Notes: a model not told the origin generated them from the sequence alone. 64,000 nt of DNA from DATKBT01 sp035546295 (GCA_035546295.1 DATKBT010000030.1:124001-188000), one strand, 5' to 3'. Shown: positions 41,583 to 50,607, numbered from the stretch's first letter. Program-made: numbers and translations.

Positions 41583-42251
41583 CTAGGACACCGGGATCGG
41601 GTGCAGCCCGGTGGTCTTCTCGGTCAGGGTGCGCAGCTCGTCGGTGATCGCGAGGCTGGTGCGCGTCGCTTCCCGAGCCGCGCGCTGGAGCTCCGGTGTC
41701 GTCGCGTACTTGACCAGCAGGTCGCGTCCCAGCCGGTTGTGGTGGACCTCCTCCGGCTGGATCACCTCGACGTACAACTTCGTGGTCTCGATGTCGCCGG
41801 TGGCCCTGCACAGCTCGATGAACTGCTCGTTGCGCACCTCGGCCACCGCCTCGCGGGCGAACGGACCCGCCGCCACCCGCTCGACCGTCGTGCGCAACGT
41901 CGACAGGTAGGCGTAGTGGGGGGTGTGCTCGGTCTCGACGCCGAGATCCTCGGGCGCCTCGCCGAGCTCGATCAGCCGTTTGCTGATCAGCTCGTAGTGC
42001 TTCATCTCGTCGCCGCACTGCTTGGCGAACGCCGCCTTGACGTCGAGCTCGGGGGTGGTCGAGAGCCACTGCCCCGCGATCTCGGCGGCCTCGACCTCGC
42101 TGCGCAGCGCCAGCTTCAGCAGCGTGATCACGTCGACCTGGCCGTCGGACTCCGACTCGAGAGTCTCCTGCTCGGAGAGCTGCGCGAACAGCGTCTCCAT
42201 CTCAACGACCAGCTCGTCGACGAAGTCCTGGGACGATTTGCTCTCGGTCAT
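41583..42251 (-). CDS. Ferritin-like (four-helix diiron) domain protein
   Basis: A 222-aa all-helical protein. Candidate diiron ligands appear as EVEAAEIAGQW, then DEMKHYELISKRL (ExxH), EQFIELCRA and EVIQPEEVHHNRLG (ExxH), the E...ExxH...E...ExxH arrangement of ferritin-like proteins. There is no ferroxidase-shell or bacterioferritin heme signature, so storage is less likely than an oxidase, oxygenase or stress role. It is convergent with the aminotransferase (16-nt gap). Confidence 0.8.
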   Translation of the reverse strand: MTESKSSQDFVDELVVEMETLFAQLSEQETLESESDGQVDVITLLKLALRSEVEAAEIAGQWLSTTPELDVKAAFAKQCGDEMKHYELISKRLIELGEAPEDLGVETEHTPHYAYLSTLRTTVERVAAGPFAREAVAEVRNEQFIELCRATGDIETTKLYVEVIQPEEVHHNRLGRDLLVKYATTPELQRAAREATRTSLAITDELRTLTEKTTGLHPIPVS

Positions 42252-42466
42252 GGCGTTCGGAGTCAGAAGCCGATGGTCTGAGGCAGATGGTCTGAGGCAA
42301 TGGTCTCGAGATTGGTGCTCTCGTGCCGCGCCCTCAGCGCCTCCTCGGTGGTGAGCTCGTGCGCTCGCCGGCGCGCCACAGCGACTCGAGACACGGTCGC
42401 TCGAATCCCCCGCCTTTCGATGTTAGCTCATGGCGGCGCCAGGACGACTGGGCTACAGTCGGAACA

Positions 42467-43423
42467 ATGCTCTCACAGCCGAGGAGGTCGCTCGCGGTGG
42501 CGAGCGTCGTGTCGATGGCTCTGCTGCTCTGCGACGGGGCCTCGAGCCCCGCCGCGGCCCAGGTCACGCTCCTCGAGTCCACCGAGAACGAGCGGCCGAG
42601 CCTCCCCGAGGAGTTCTTGACCCTGGTCGGGCGGTTCTCGGCAGTGCGCTACACGCCCGGCTCGCTCGACCGCGCGCACCACGTGCTCGGGCGGCTCGAG
42701 ACGGTGGCGGCGCGCCTCAACCGCTGGTCCGACGTCCCGATCTCCAAGGCGGTCTATCTGCTCGATCGCAAGCAGTGGGCCGAGGCGAAGCTCCCCGGGA
42801 TCTACGGCGTCCCGCTGCCGCTCGGGCCGACCGCGATCGCGGTGCCGGCGCTCGGGGATCCGGAGACGGTGGCGCTCTGGCGCCGGGTGCTGGGCGTCGA
42901 CGTGCTGCCCATGATCCCCGGGATCCCTCTGCGCGGCACCCCCGAGGAGGCGGCGACCCTCGCCATCGCCGACCAGCTGCTCCAGATCGAGAGCGGCCGT
43001 GCGCTGGTAGAACGCTCCGGCCTGCGTCCGGACCGGGCATGGATCGCCGAGCTGGCCGCACACACCGCGGCGCTCAGCCTGGTCGCCGCGCTCGAGGAGC
43101 AGAGGCTGCCCGAGATCGAAGCCACGCTCGCGCGGATCGCAGAGCGTCTGGGCGGCGCCGGCGCCTATTCGTTGGACGCCTACTCGCCGCTCCTGCTGCT
43201 CGGCGACGAGGGCGCCATCAAGCACTGGCTGTGGGCCCAGGGAGCGTTCAGCGAGGGGGCGGCCATCATCGTCGCCCAGGACGGCAAGCGCGCCGTCCCC
43301 AGGATGCTCAAGCTCGCTCAGGCGAAGGACGCACGCGGCCTGTCGCTCGCGGCGCTCGTCGAGCGCTACCCCGAGCTCGAGGCCTGGCGCGCCCGCTACT
43401 GGACCGCGACCTCCTCGCCGTAA
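42467..43423 (+). CDS. Secreted protein of unknown function
   Basis: Not recognised. A 318-aa protein with a signal peptide (LAVASVVSMALLLCDGASSPAAAQ), then a mostly helical Ala/Leu-rich region. RFSAVRYTPGSLDRAHHVLGRLETVAARLNRW resembles the start of small metalloprotease-like or peptidase-MA-like domains, where a positioned helix precedes the active site. No HExxH is present: the equivalent stretch reads AAHTAALSLVAALEEQ. It could be a degenerate peptidase or a binding protein. ATG 42467 is chosen because the signal follows immediately. Confidence 0.75.
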   Translation: MLSQPRRSLAVASVVSMALLLCDGASSPAAAQVTLLESTENERPSLPEEFLTLVGRFSAVRYTPGSLDRAHHVLGRLETVAARLNRWSDVPISKAVYLLDRKQWAEAKLPGIYGVPLPLGPTAIAVPALGDPETVALWRRVLGVDVLPMIPGIPLRGTPEEAATLAIADQLLQIESGRALVERSGLRPDRAWIAELAAHTAALSLVAALEEQRLPEIEATLARIAERLGGAGAYSLDAYSPLLLLGDEGAIKHWLWAQGAFSEGAAIIVAQDGKRAVPRMLKLAQAKDARGLSLAALVERYPELEAWRARYWTATSSP

Positions 43424-43445
43424 CCCGGCCGAGAGGCGTCGTAGC

Positions 43446-43465
43446 GGCCGGCCACCGTGCCGGCC
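43446..43465. repeat. REP-like hairpin GGCCGGC-loop-GCCGGCC
   Basis: Seven-bp perfect arms and loop CACCGT, preceded by GTAGC and followed by GATGG. An almost identical hairpin (loop CTCCGT) occurs at 50522-50541, and the GTAGCGGCCG flank is shared with the hairpin at 25541. It is placed right after the secreted-protein gene, where it might also stop transcription, though no T-tract follows. Confidence 0.5.
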
Positions 43466-43558
43466 GATGGCGGCCTGCTCATCGAGCCCTGGTCTCGAGC
43501 GCCCTCGTCAGGGAGCCGCCGCGCACCGCCGAGACTCCGCCGATCGTAGACTCCCGCC

Positions 43559-44818
43559 ATGCCCGCCGACCTCTCCGCCGCCTTCAACCCCTACGGGTTC
43601 TTCGTCCTGGTCACCGTCCTGGTGGCCTTCGGGCTGGACGTCGTGGCCCGCCTGCTCAACCTCCGCGCCTCCCGGCGCCCGCCCCCGGCCCGCTTGGCCG
43701 ACCTCTACCCGCCCGAAGAGTACGCGCGCTCCCAGGAGTACCTGCGCGCCCGCACCCGCTTCGGGCTCGCCTACGACACCGTGGCGCTGCTGGCGTTGCT
43801 CGGGTTCTGGTTCGCGGGCGGCTTCGGCGCGATCGAGCGAGCGACGCGCGCCCTCGGGATCTCGTCGATCGCGACCGGTATCCTGTTCATCGCCTCGCTC
43901 GGGGCGCTCTCGGCGGCGTTGTCGCTGCCCTTCGAGCTCTATGGGACGTTCGTGCTCGAGGAGCGCTTCGGCTTCAACCGCACGACCCTGCGCACCTTCG
44001 TCGTCGATCGTCTCAAGGGGCTTGCGCTCGCCGCAGTGCTCGGCGTGCCGCTGCTGGCGGCGGTGCTCTTCCTGTTCGAGCGGACGGGAGACACGGCCTG
44101 GCTCTGGTGCTGGGCTCTGATCGCGGCGGTCTCGGTGATCGCCCAGGTGGTCGTCCCGGCCTGGATCCTGCCCCTCTTCCATCGCTTCGAGCCGTTGGCC
44201 GAGGGCGAGCTGCGCGACGCGATCGAGGCCTATGCCGCCGACGCTTCCTTTCCACTCGAGGGGGTGTTCGTGATCGACGGTTCGCGCCGATCGAGCAAGG
44301 CGAATGCGTTCTTCGTCGGCATCGGCAGGCGCAAGAGGATCGCGCTGTTCGACACGCTGATCGAGCGACACACGGTCCGCGAGCTGGTCGCCGTGCTGGC
44401 ACACGAGATCGGTCACTACCGGCTGCGGCACGTCCTCGTCGGCCTCCTCCTGGGCTTCGCCCACACCGGCCTCCTGCTCGGCCTGCTCCAGCTCGTGATC
44501 TGGCAGGAGGGTCTGTACCAGGCGTTCTTCATCGCTATCCCTTCGGTGGCCGCCGGCCTGGTCCTGTTCGGACTGCTGGCGGCCCCGCTCGACCGCCTGA
44601 TTGCGATCGCCCTCAACGCCCTCTCGCGCCGTCACGAGTTCCAGGCGGACCGCTTCGCGGCCGAGACCACCGGCGACGGCGACGCCATGGCGCAGGCGTT
44701 GCGACGTCTGGCGCGCGACCAGCTCAGCAATCTCACGCCGCATCCGCTGTTGGTGTGGCTGGGGTACTCGCATCCGCCGCTGGCGGAGCGGCTGGAGGCG
44801 ATTCGCAGCGCGGGGTGA
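43559..44818 (+). CDS. M48 family CAAX-type prenyl endopeptidase (Ste24-like)
   Basis: A 419-aa integral-membrane zinc protease with about six or seven TM helices. HEIGH (H282-H286) lies in LVAVLAHEIGHYRLRHVL and the third zinc ligand in RRHEFQADRFA. LPFELYGTFVLEERFGFNRTT and VFVIDGSRRSSKANAFFVG are signature blocks of the Ste24 branch rather than HtpX. The C-terminal HPLLVWLGYSHPPLAERLEAI is also typical. It cleaves membrane-associated or misfolded peptides at the membrane. The gene stands alone. Confidence 0.93.
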   Translation: MPADLSAAFNPYGFFVLVTVLVAFGLDVVARLLNLRASRRPPPARLADLYPPEEYARSQEYLRARTRFGLAYDTVALLALLGFWFAGGFGAIERATRALGISSIATGILFIASLGALSAALSLPFELYGTFVLEERFGFNRTTLRTFVVDRLKGLALAAVLGVPLLAAVLFLFERTGDTAWLWCWALIAAVSVIAQVVVPAWILPLFHRFEPLAEGELRDAIEAYAADASFPLEGVFVIDGSRRSSKANAFFVGIGRRKRIALFDTLIERHTVRELVAVLAHEIGHYRLRHVLVGLLLGFAHTGLLLGLLQLVIWQEGLYQAFFIAIPSVAAGLVLFGLLAAPLDRLIAIALNALSRRHEFQADRFAAETTGDGDAMAQALRRLARDQLSNLTPHPLLVWLGYSHPPLAERLEAIRSAG

Positions 44819-44915
44819 GTGGGGAGGAGGCGTCGAGCGGGGACTGCATGTTCCGTCAGAATCTCGATGCCTGACGGGACGTGACGAGGCGTCTTCGAGC
44901 GGAGAGCGCCGGGCC

Positions 44916-45488
44916 TCAGGGCTCCTCTTCCAGCAGCGCCATGACCTCGCGCTCGAGGTCTTTGTAGAGCATCCGCCCGGGGTGGGACTTGCGCAGCTCG
45001 CCGCTCCTCGAGAAGAAGAACGAGGTGGGGAGGGCGCCCACCCACTCGGGGTCGAGCGGGTCGATGAACGCGAACTCGTCCTTCTCCGCCTGCAGGTAGC
45101 CGGGCAGGTTGGGCGCCTGCTTGGCGAGGGCGCTGCGGGCGTCCTCGAGCTTCTCGGGCTTGTCGATGGTGACCGTGATCACCTGCAGGCCCTTCTCTCC
45201 GTAGCGCTGCTGGAGCAGGTCGAGGTCGGGGAGCTCGTAACGGCAGGGAATGCACCAGGTGGCCCAGAAGTTGACCAGCACGACCTTGCCGCGGTGGTGC
45301 TCGAGGAGCTCGCCGAACTGCTCGGCCGTGATCGGCTCGATCGTCTCCGGGGCGACCAGGGACTCGGGGAGCTCGCCCGCCGTCGCCATCGGGGCGGAGG
45401 ACGGGAGCGAGACCGCGAGGGCGACGAGAAGCGTGCCGAATGCCAGGGATCCCGAACGATCGGGGCCGAAGCGTCGTGGATCGGTCAT
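44916..45488 (-). CDS. TlpA/ResA-like thioredoxin-fold protein, exported
   Basis: A 190-aa protein with an N-terminal membrane anchor or signal (LAFGTLLVALAVSLPSSAPMATA) and a thioredoxin fold of the TlpA type: VVLVNFWATWCIPCRYELPD with redox C79 and C82, ITVTIDKPEKLEDARSAL, and the cis-Pro region VGALPTSFFFSRSG. It reduces disulfides or helps cytochrome assembly in the periplasm. ATG 45488 has AGGAG 6 nt ahead, and the frame upstream is unrelated. It is divergent from moaA across an 800-nt repeat-rich gap. Confidence 0.92.
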   Translation of the reverse strand: MTDPRRFGPDRSGSLAFGTLLVALAVSLPSSAPMATAGELPESLVAPETIEPITAEQFGELLEHHRGKVVLVNFWATWCIPCRYELPDLDLLQQRYGEKGLQVITVTIDKPEKLEDARSALAKQAPNLPGYLQAEKDEFAFIDPLDPEWVGALPTSFFFSRSGELRKSHPGRMLYKDLEREVMALLEEEP

Positions 45489-45683
45489 GGCGGCTCCTGT
45501 CCTGTGAATGCGTTCTGGTTGGGCGCGAGGAAGGCCTGGAGCGGAGGTTGCTGAGCGGAGGATGGTCGTGGAGAAGCCGCGCTCGGCGGGCACGAAGTCG
45601 CGGGCTAGAGCGGGTCCATGGTTCCAGATCCGTGCAGGCGTTGGCTGCCGGCAGGGCTGTCACCTCGGACCACCCGGGGCGTC

Positions 45684-45689
45684 ATTATA
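45684..45689 (-). promoter_or_regulatory. Possible -10 box for the TlpA-like gene
   Basis: On the minus strand TATAAT occurs once in this GC-rich gap, about 195 nt before the gene. No -35 box is visible at 16-18 nt. Between it and the gene (45489-45683) I see nothing else. Confidence 0.25.
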
Positions 45690-45750
45690 GAAGCGCGTGC
45701 CGATCGCGCGCCTCGCCACCGGGGCCGGAACCCTCGGCCTCCCGGCGGCC

Positions 45751-45950
45751 CTAGGTCGACGAGGCCAGCGGGAAGCTCTTGCCTGCCTTCGGCAGTCGGC
45801 GGTCATTGGCCTCGCGCAAGCGCGAGACCAAGGCTCACAGAATGGTCAAAGCTCGATCAAGTAGCACTCAAACGACGTGGATCAGCGGTTTTCGGGCCTA
45901 GAGTCGACCTGAGCCCGCGCCGCTTGCGGCGCTTGGGCGGGGAACATGAG
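45751..45950. repeat. Composite repeat module block, 46-kb locus
   Basis: Begins CTAGGTCGACGAGGCCAGC, then a hairpin GCCTGCCTTCGGCAG, CTCGCGCAAGCGCGAG with ACCAAGG, CACAGAATGGTCAAAG, CTAG (45898), AGTCGACCTGAGCCC and the hairpin GCGCCGCTTGCGGCGC with GGGCGGGGAACATGAG. The same modules occur inverted at 23884-24089 and in part at 60806-60847 and 39971-40106. It leads directly into the hairpin copy at 45951. Confidence 0.8.
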
Positions 45951-46024
45951 CTAGCGGGCTCGTGGTATGACCGCGCTGCGATCTCGCGCTCGTTGGGGAG
46001 TGGTGACCACCACGAGCCCGCTAG
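45951..46024. repeat. 74-bp CTAG-bounded hairpin repeat, copy 3
   Basis: CTAGCGGGCTCGTGGT at the left and its perfect reverse complement at the right. The centre is GACCGCGCTGCGATCTCGCG followed by CTCGTTGGGGAGTGG. It is base-for-base identical to the copy at 46160-46233. Confidence 0.9.
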
Positions 46025-46159
46025 GTCGACTAGGCCAGCGGGAAGTTCACAAAACGGTCAAAGTTCGATCAAGCCGCTGCGATCGCCTAGAGAAAACGGC
46101 TGGTGGCCTGGTCGACCCAGCCGCGCCCGCTTGCGGGCTTGCGGCGCACGAGTGATCGG
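46025..46159. repeat. Second composite module between identical hairpins
   Basis: Continues from CTAGGTCGACTAGGCCAGC (starting 46021), with GAAGTTCACAAAACGGTC and AAAGTTCGATCAA, CTAG at 46087, a diverged GGTCGACCCAGCC and a short GCCCGCTTGCGGGC hairpin. It parallels 24001-24089 read on the opposite strand. No gene is present. Confidence 0.75.
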
Positions 46160-46233
46160 CTAGCGGGCTCGTGGTATGACCGCGCTGCGATCTCGCGCTC
46201 GTTGGGGAGTGGTGACCACCACGAGCCCGCTAG
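46160..46233. repeat. 74-bp CTAG-bounded hairpin repeat, copy 4
   Basis: Identical in all 74 positions to 45951-46024 and in the same orientation, 209 bp further on. It ends 55 nt before the moaA start, so the moaA promoter must lie in the short remaining stretch or within the repeat. Confidence 0.9.
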
Positions 46234-46288
46234 ACCCTATGCAATACTGGCCCGGCCGTTCTCGCGGTACGTACGGAGGTCGTGTCTC

Positions 46289-47311
46289 TTGGGGAAATCG
46301 TTGATTCGAGATCAGCTTGGGCGTGGGATCGGGGATCTGCGGATCTCGGTCATCGACCGGTGCAACCACCGCTGCACGTTCTGTATGCCGGCGGGCCGCC
46401 AGTACCGGTTCCTGCCCCGCCGGGAGCTCCTCACCTACGAGGAGATCACGCGCCTCGCGCGGATCTTCGTCGCTCTGGGCGCGCGCAAGATCCGGCTGAC
46501 CGGCGGCGAGCCGCTCGTGCGCAGCGAGATCGAGCGGCTGGTGGAGATGCTGGCCGAGATCGAGGGGATCGAGGACCTGGCGCTGACCACCAACGGGCGG
46601 CTGCTCGTGGGGCGCGCAGAAGCGCTGGCGGAGGCCGGGCTCGACCGGGTGACGGTGAGCGTCGAGTCGCTCGACGAGAAGACCTACGGCGAGATGACCG
46701 GGCTCGGCCAGCCGGTCGGTCCGGTGCTCGAAGGGATCGAGGCGGCGGCGCGGGCCGGCCTCGGGCCGATCAAGGTCAACACCCTGGTCCAGCGCGGCGT
46801 CAACGACCACCAGATCGTCGACCTCGCCCGCTACTTCAAGGAGCGCGGTCACGTCGTCCGCTTCATCGAGTACATGGACGTCGGCACGCTGAACGAATGG
46901 CGCGAGGCGGACGTCCTGTCGGCGCGTGAGATCATCGAGCGGATCGATCGCGAGCTGCCGCTGGAGCCGCTGCCGCGGCGCGACGCGAGCGACACGGCGC
47001 TGCGCTTCCGCTACCTCGACGACGGCGTCGAGGTGGGCGCGATCGCCTCGGTGAGCGAGCCCTTTTGCGGCGCCTGCACCCGGGCGCGGCTCTCCTCGGA
47101 GGGATCCCTCTTCACGTGTCTGTTCGCGGCCACCGGCCTCGACTTGAAGCACCCGCTGCGGGCGGGGGCCGACGATTGTGAGCTCGAGGCCCTGATCCGG
47201 GAGCGTTGGGCCGAGCGCGCGGACCGCTACTCCGAGGAGCGCGAGGAGCGCATGCGCATCGGCGGCCGGCCGGCGGAGCCGAGAGTGGAGATGTATCGAA
47301 TCGGCGGGTGA
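46289..47311 (+). CDS. moaA: GTP 3',8-cyclase (molybdenum cofactor biosynthesis)
   Basis: A 340-aa radical SAM enzyme making the first molybdopterin intermediate from GTP. RISVIDRCNHRCTFC holds the SAM-cluster cysteines (C25, C29, C32), IRLTGGEPLVR the SAM-binding GGE, and PFCGACTRARLSSEGSLFTCLF the C-terminal cluster cysteines; the usual C-terminal GG is present in YRIGG. TTG 46289 has GGAGG (46275-46279) at 9 nt and gives the normal N-terminus; longer frames run into the repeat. No other moa genes are nearby. Its place ahead of the hopanoid genes may be fortuitous. Confidence 0.93.
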   Translation: MGKSLIRDQLGRGIGDLRISVIDRCNHRCTFCMPAGRQYRFLPRRELLTYEEITRLARIFVALGARKIRLTGGEPLVRSEIERLVEMLAEIEGIEDLALTTNGRLLVGRAEALAEAGLDRVTVSVESLDEKTYGEMTGLGQPVGPVLEGIEAAARAGLGPIKVNTLVQRGVNDHQIVDLARYFKERGHVVRFIEYMDVGTLNEWREADVLSAREIIERIDRELPLEPLPRRDASDTALRFRYLDDGVEVGAIASVSEPFCGACTRARLSSEGSLFTCLFAATGLDLKHPLRAGADDCELEALIRERWAERADRYSEEREERMRIGGRPAEPRVEMYRIGG

Positions 47312-47404
47312 CGGGGATTTCGTGCGGGTTCGATCGAGCGCTCTTCCGGCGACTCGATCGCGCGCTGCACGATTTGGGATGTTTGCTTCAGGGATGGGAC
47401 GGAG

Positions 47405-49417
47405 ATGCTGAATCAGACCCAGGCCGCCGCGTCGCGCTTGCGCGCAGAGCTCGACGTCGCTCTTTCGGACGAAGCTGTTTCGACAGACGTCCGCCAGACG
47501 CGCGTCGGCGAGCGCTTGCGGCGGGCGATCACGGCCGGTCGCGAGCGGCTGCTGTCGCAGCAGAAGGAGGACGGCCACTGGTGCGCGGAGCTCGAGGGGG
47601 ACTCGATCCTCGAGAGCGAGTACCTGATGATGCTCCTGTTCTTCGGCATGCGCGACGAGCGCTTCGAGCAGGCGTGCGCGCACCTGCGCCGGCAGCAGCA
47701 GGCGCACGGGGGCTGGTCGATCTACCCGGGCGGCCCTCCCGAGGTGAGCCCTTCCGTCAAGGCCTACTTCATGCTCAAGCTCGCCGGCGACGACCCCGAG
47801 GCCGCGCACATGCGGCGAGCGCGCGAGGTCATCCTGCGCCTGGGCGGGCTCGAAGCCTGCAACTCGTTCACCAAGCTCTACCTGTCGATCTTCGGCCAGT
47901 GGTCCTGGCGCGACTCGCCGGCGGTGCCACCCGAGCTGATCCTGCTGCCGCGCTGGTTCTACCTGAACATCTACGAGATGTCGTCGTGGTCGCGCGCGAT
48001 CGTGGTGCCGCTGTCGATCCTGTGGGCGAGCAAGCCCCACCGGCCGGTCGAGGTGACCCTCGACGAGCTGCGCACCGGCGTTCCCTTCGTCAAGCGCGGC
48101 GAGAACCTGCGCGAGCGGTTCTGGTTCGCGTTCTTCCGCTTGATCAACGAGCTGATCCACGTCGCCGAGCGCCTCGGCCTGTTCCGGCCGGTGCGTGGCC
48201 GCGCCCTGCGGCTGTGCGAGAGCTGGGTGCTCGAGCGGCTCGAGAGAAGCGATGGCCTCGCCGCCATCTTCCCCGCGATCGCCAACGCGGCGATGGCGCT
48301 GTCTTGCCGGGGCTACGCCACCGACCATCCGGCGGTCGCCGGCCAGCTCGCCGAGCTGCGGCGCTTCGAGATCCTGGAGGGCGGGGCGCTGCGCCTGCAG
48401 CCGTGTTTCTCGCCGGTCTGGGACTCGGCGCTCTCGATGCACGCGCTGCTGGTCGCCGGAGTCGATCCCTCGGCGCCGCCGCTGCAGCGGGCGGCCTCCT
48501 GGCTGCTCGACCACGAGGTGCGCACCGCCGGCGACTGGGCGATCAACTGCCCCGGGGTCGAGCCCGGAGGCTGGTCCTTCGAGTACGCCAACGAGTTCTA
48601 CCCCGACTGCGACGACACGGCCAAGATCCTGGCCGTCTTCGGCAAGATCCGAATGGTCGATCCGGCCGAGGAGGCGCGGCGCCAGCGAGCGGTGATCCGG
48701 GCGCTGGCCTGGATCCGCTCGATGCAGAACCGCGACGGGGGCTGGGGCGCCTTCGACCGCGACTGCGATCGCGAGGTCTTCACCTACGTGCCGTTCGCCG
48801 ATCACAACGCCATGATCGACCCCTCGACCGCCGACGTCACGGCTCGCTGCATCGAAGCCCTGGTCGCGCACGGAGCGCCGCCGGAGGACCTCGCGGTGCG
48901 GCGGGCGCTCGAGTACCTGAGAGCGCAGCAGGAGTCGGAGGGCTGCTGGTACGGCAGGTGGGGCTCGAACTACCTCTATGGAACCTGGCTCGCGCTGTGC
49001 GCGCTGCGCGCTGCCGGCGCGGTCGAGTCCGAGCCGGCCCGGCGCGGTGCGCGTTGGCTGCTCGAGCGCCAGAACGACGACGGCGGCTGGGGGGAGTCCC
49101 TCGAGTCCTACTCCTCCGCCGAGTGGAGGGGGCGCGGCGCGAGCACCGCGTCGCAGACCGCGTGGGCGATGATGGGGCTGCTGGCGGTGACTCCGCCGGA
49201 GGAGCTGCGCTCCGGCGGCCCCAGCGCCTCGGCGCTCGAGCGCGGCGTCCGTTATCTGCTCCACGCCCAGCGCGTCGCGGGGGACTGGGAGGACGGGGCC
49301 TGGACGGGCACCGGCTTCCCGCAGGTGTTCTATCTGCGCTATCACGACTACGATCTCTACTTCCCGCTGCAGGCGCTGGCGTCCTACTCACGGATGCTCG
49401 GGCGCCTCGAAGGGTGA
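47405..49417 (+). CDS. shc: Squalene-hopene cyclase
   Basis: A 670-aa terpene cyclase that folds squalene into hopene or hopanol in one step at the membrane. The protonating DXDD motif is D401-C-D-D404 (YPDCDDTAK). Multiple QW motifs are visible, e.g. QQKEDGHW, QQQAHGGW, QNRDGGWGAFD, QQESEGCWYGRWG and QNDDGGWGES. Length and the end YHDYDLYFPLQALASYSR are standard. GGAG touches the ATG at 47405. It opens the hopanoid cluster; hpnH follows 40 nt later. Confidence 0.96.
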   Translation: MLNQTQAAASRLRAELDVALSDEAVSTDVRQTRVGERLRRAITAGRERLLSQQKEDGHWCAELEGDSILESEYLMMLLFFGMRDERFEQACAHLRRQQQAHGGWSIYPGGPPEVSPSVKAYFMLKLAGDDPEAAHMRRAREVILRLGGLEACNSFTKLYLSIFGQWSWRDSPAVPPELILLPRWFYLNIYEMSSWSRAIVVPLSILWASKPHRPVEVTLDELRTGVPFVKRGENLRERFWFAFFRLINELIHVAERLGLFRPVRGRALRLCESWVLERLERSDGLAAIFPAIANAAMALSCRGYATDHPAVAGQLAELRRFEILEGGALRLQPCFSPVWDSALSMHALLVAGVDPSAPPLQRAASWLLDHEVRTAGDWAINCPGVEPGGWSFEYANEFYPDCDDTAKILAVFGKIRMVDPAEEARRQRAVIRALAWIRSMQNRDGGWGAFDRDCDREVFTYVPFADHNAMIDPSTADVTARCIEALVAHGAPPEDLAVRRALEYLRAQQESEGCWYGRWGSNYLYGTWLALCALRAAGAVESEPARRGARWLLERQNDDGGWGESLESYSSAEWRGRGASTASQTAWAMMGLLAVTPPEELRSGGPSASALERGVRYLLHAQRVAGDWEDGAWTGTGFPQVFYLRYHDYDLYFPLQALASYSRMLGRLEG

Positions 49418-49457
49418 TCTCCCTGCAAGCTCACGGCATCTGGAGGGCCTCGCAGCC

Positions 49458-50459
49458 ATGAGAGTCCCGCTGCACCTCGCGCTCGATCAGTTCAAGAACC
49501 AGGTTCGGCACAAGCTGCGCGGCGACAAGCGGTTTCCCTACGTGCTGATGCTGGAGCCGCTCTACACCTGCAACCTCGCCTGTCTGGGCTGCTCGACCGA
49601 GCGCCATACCGGCAAGCTCAAGGACCGGATGCCGGTCGAGGAGTGTCTCTCGGCGATCGACGAGTGCGGCGCGCCGACGGTCTCGATCTGCGGGGGGGAG
49701 CCCACGATCTACCCGGAGCTCCCCGAGCTGATCGCGGGCATCATCGAGCGCAAGCGCCACATCTACCTGTGCACCAACGCGCTGATGCTCGACAAGAAGC
49801 TGTTCGGCGTGATCCCGCCGCACAAGCGCTTGACGGTCAACGTCCATCTGGACGGCATGCAGAAGACCCACGACTACGTGTGCGACCGCGAGGGCGTCTT
49901 CGACAAGGCGGTCGCCATGATCGAGGAGTCGAAGGCGCGCGGCTACCACACCACGATCAACATGACCGTGTTCAAGGAGACCGACGTCGCCGAGGTCGAG
50001 GAGGTGTGCGCCTTCGTCTCCGGGCTCGGGATCGACGGCATCCTGATCTCTCCGGGCTACCACTACGAGTCGGTCGACCGCGACATGTTCCTCACCCGCC
50101 AGGACATCCAGCAGAAGTTCGAGCGCATCCTCGAGATCTCGAAGCGCTACCGGATCACGTCGACGCCGATGTTCCTCGAGTTCGCGGCCGGCCAGCGCGA
50201 CTACCTGTGCTCGCCGTGGAGCACCGTCACCCGCACCCCGCTCGGATGGAAGGGCCCCTGCTATCTCATCGGCAAGCGCTACTACGAGACCTGGGAGGAG
50301 TTCTGGAACGGCGTCGACTGGGAGTACTGGGAGTCGCGCCAGGACCCACTGTGCCGCAACTGCGCCATGCACTCGGGCTTCGAGGCGTCGGTGGTCGCCA
50401 ACCTCGGCAAGAGCCCGCGCGACATGGTGCGCCTCGCCGCCTGGCACGTTTCCGGTTGA
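49458..50459 (+). CDS. hpnH: Adenosyl-hopene transferase (radical SAM)
   Basis: A 333-aa radical SAM enzyme that joins the 5'-deoxyadenosyl group to diploptene, the first step of the C35 side chain. The cluster motif is C38-NLA-C42-LG-C45, and VSICGGEPTIYPE is the SAM GGE. HpnH-type blocks are VNVHLDGMQKTHDYVCDREG, LISPGYHYESV, and the C-terminal CRNCAMHSGFEASVV. MRVPLHLALDQFKNQV is the typical N-terminus. It follows shc closely and is separated from hpnA by a 317-nt gap carrying two hairpins. Confidence 0.96.
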   Translation: MRVPLHLALDQFKNQVRHKLRGDKRFPYVLMLEPLYTCNLACLGCSTERHTGKLKDRMPVEECLSAIDECGAPTVSICGGEPTIYPELPELIAGIIERKRHIYLCTNALMLDKKLFGVIPPHKRLTVNVHLDGMQKTHDYVCDREGVFDKAVAMIEESKARGYHTTINMTVFKETDVAEVEEVCAFVSGLGIDGILISPGYHYESVDRDMFLTRQDIQQKFERILEISKRYRITSTPMFLEFAAGQRDYLCSPWSTVTRTPLGWKGPCYLIGKRYYETWEEFWNGVDWEYWESRQDPLCRNCAMHSGFEASVVANLGKSPRDMVRLAAWHVSG

Positions 50460-50521
50460 CCGCCGCCGATGCTCGTGTGGAGCGGGGTCGATGGCGGACC
50501 GACTGAACGCTTCCTGGCCGT

Positions 50522-50541
50522 GGCCGGCCTCCGTGCCGGCC
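50522..50541. repeat. REP-like hairpin GGCCGGC-CTCCGT-GCCGGCC
   Basis: Perfect 7-bp arms. Near-copy of the hairpin at 43446-43465, differing in two loop bases. Together with the next hairpin it occupies the gap between hpnH and hpnA (50460-50776). Confidence 0.5.
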
Positions 50542-50607
50542 GACGCCGCCACTGCTGTGCCTCGGATCGCGGTCACGTGCCGCCCGCACCGGAGCGTCAC
50601 CGCGATC

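Noticed and set aside
42270..42306. Short direct repeats GATGGTCTGAGGC before the ferritin-like gene
   Set aside because: Only two full units and a remnant; too short to interpret beyond slippage.
23809..46233. CRISPR array
   Set aside because: The hairpin repeats are few, irregularly spaced, palindromic over their full length and linked by other repeat modules, not by unique spacers of constant size; no cas genes are present.
45951..46233. Integron attC sites
   Set aside because: The arms are perfectly symmetric without the RYYYAAC/GTTRRRY core sites, and no integrase or cassette array is present.
45720..46240. Complete insertion sequence
   Set aside because: Repeat modules only; no transposase frame on either strand.
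47320..47345. tRNA T-loop-like GGGTTCGATCGAGC
   Set aside because: No matching acceptor, D-arm or anticodon stem can be built around it. I found no convincing tRNA or rRNA in the window.
46160..49345. A minus-strand open frame of more than 1000 codons opposite moaA and shc
   Set aside because: Runs antisense to two certain genes and through the repeat, with a composition typical of shadow frames and no recognisable domain.
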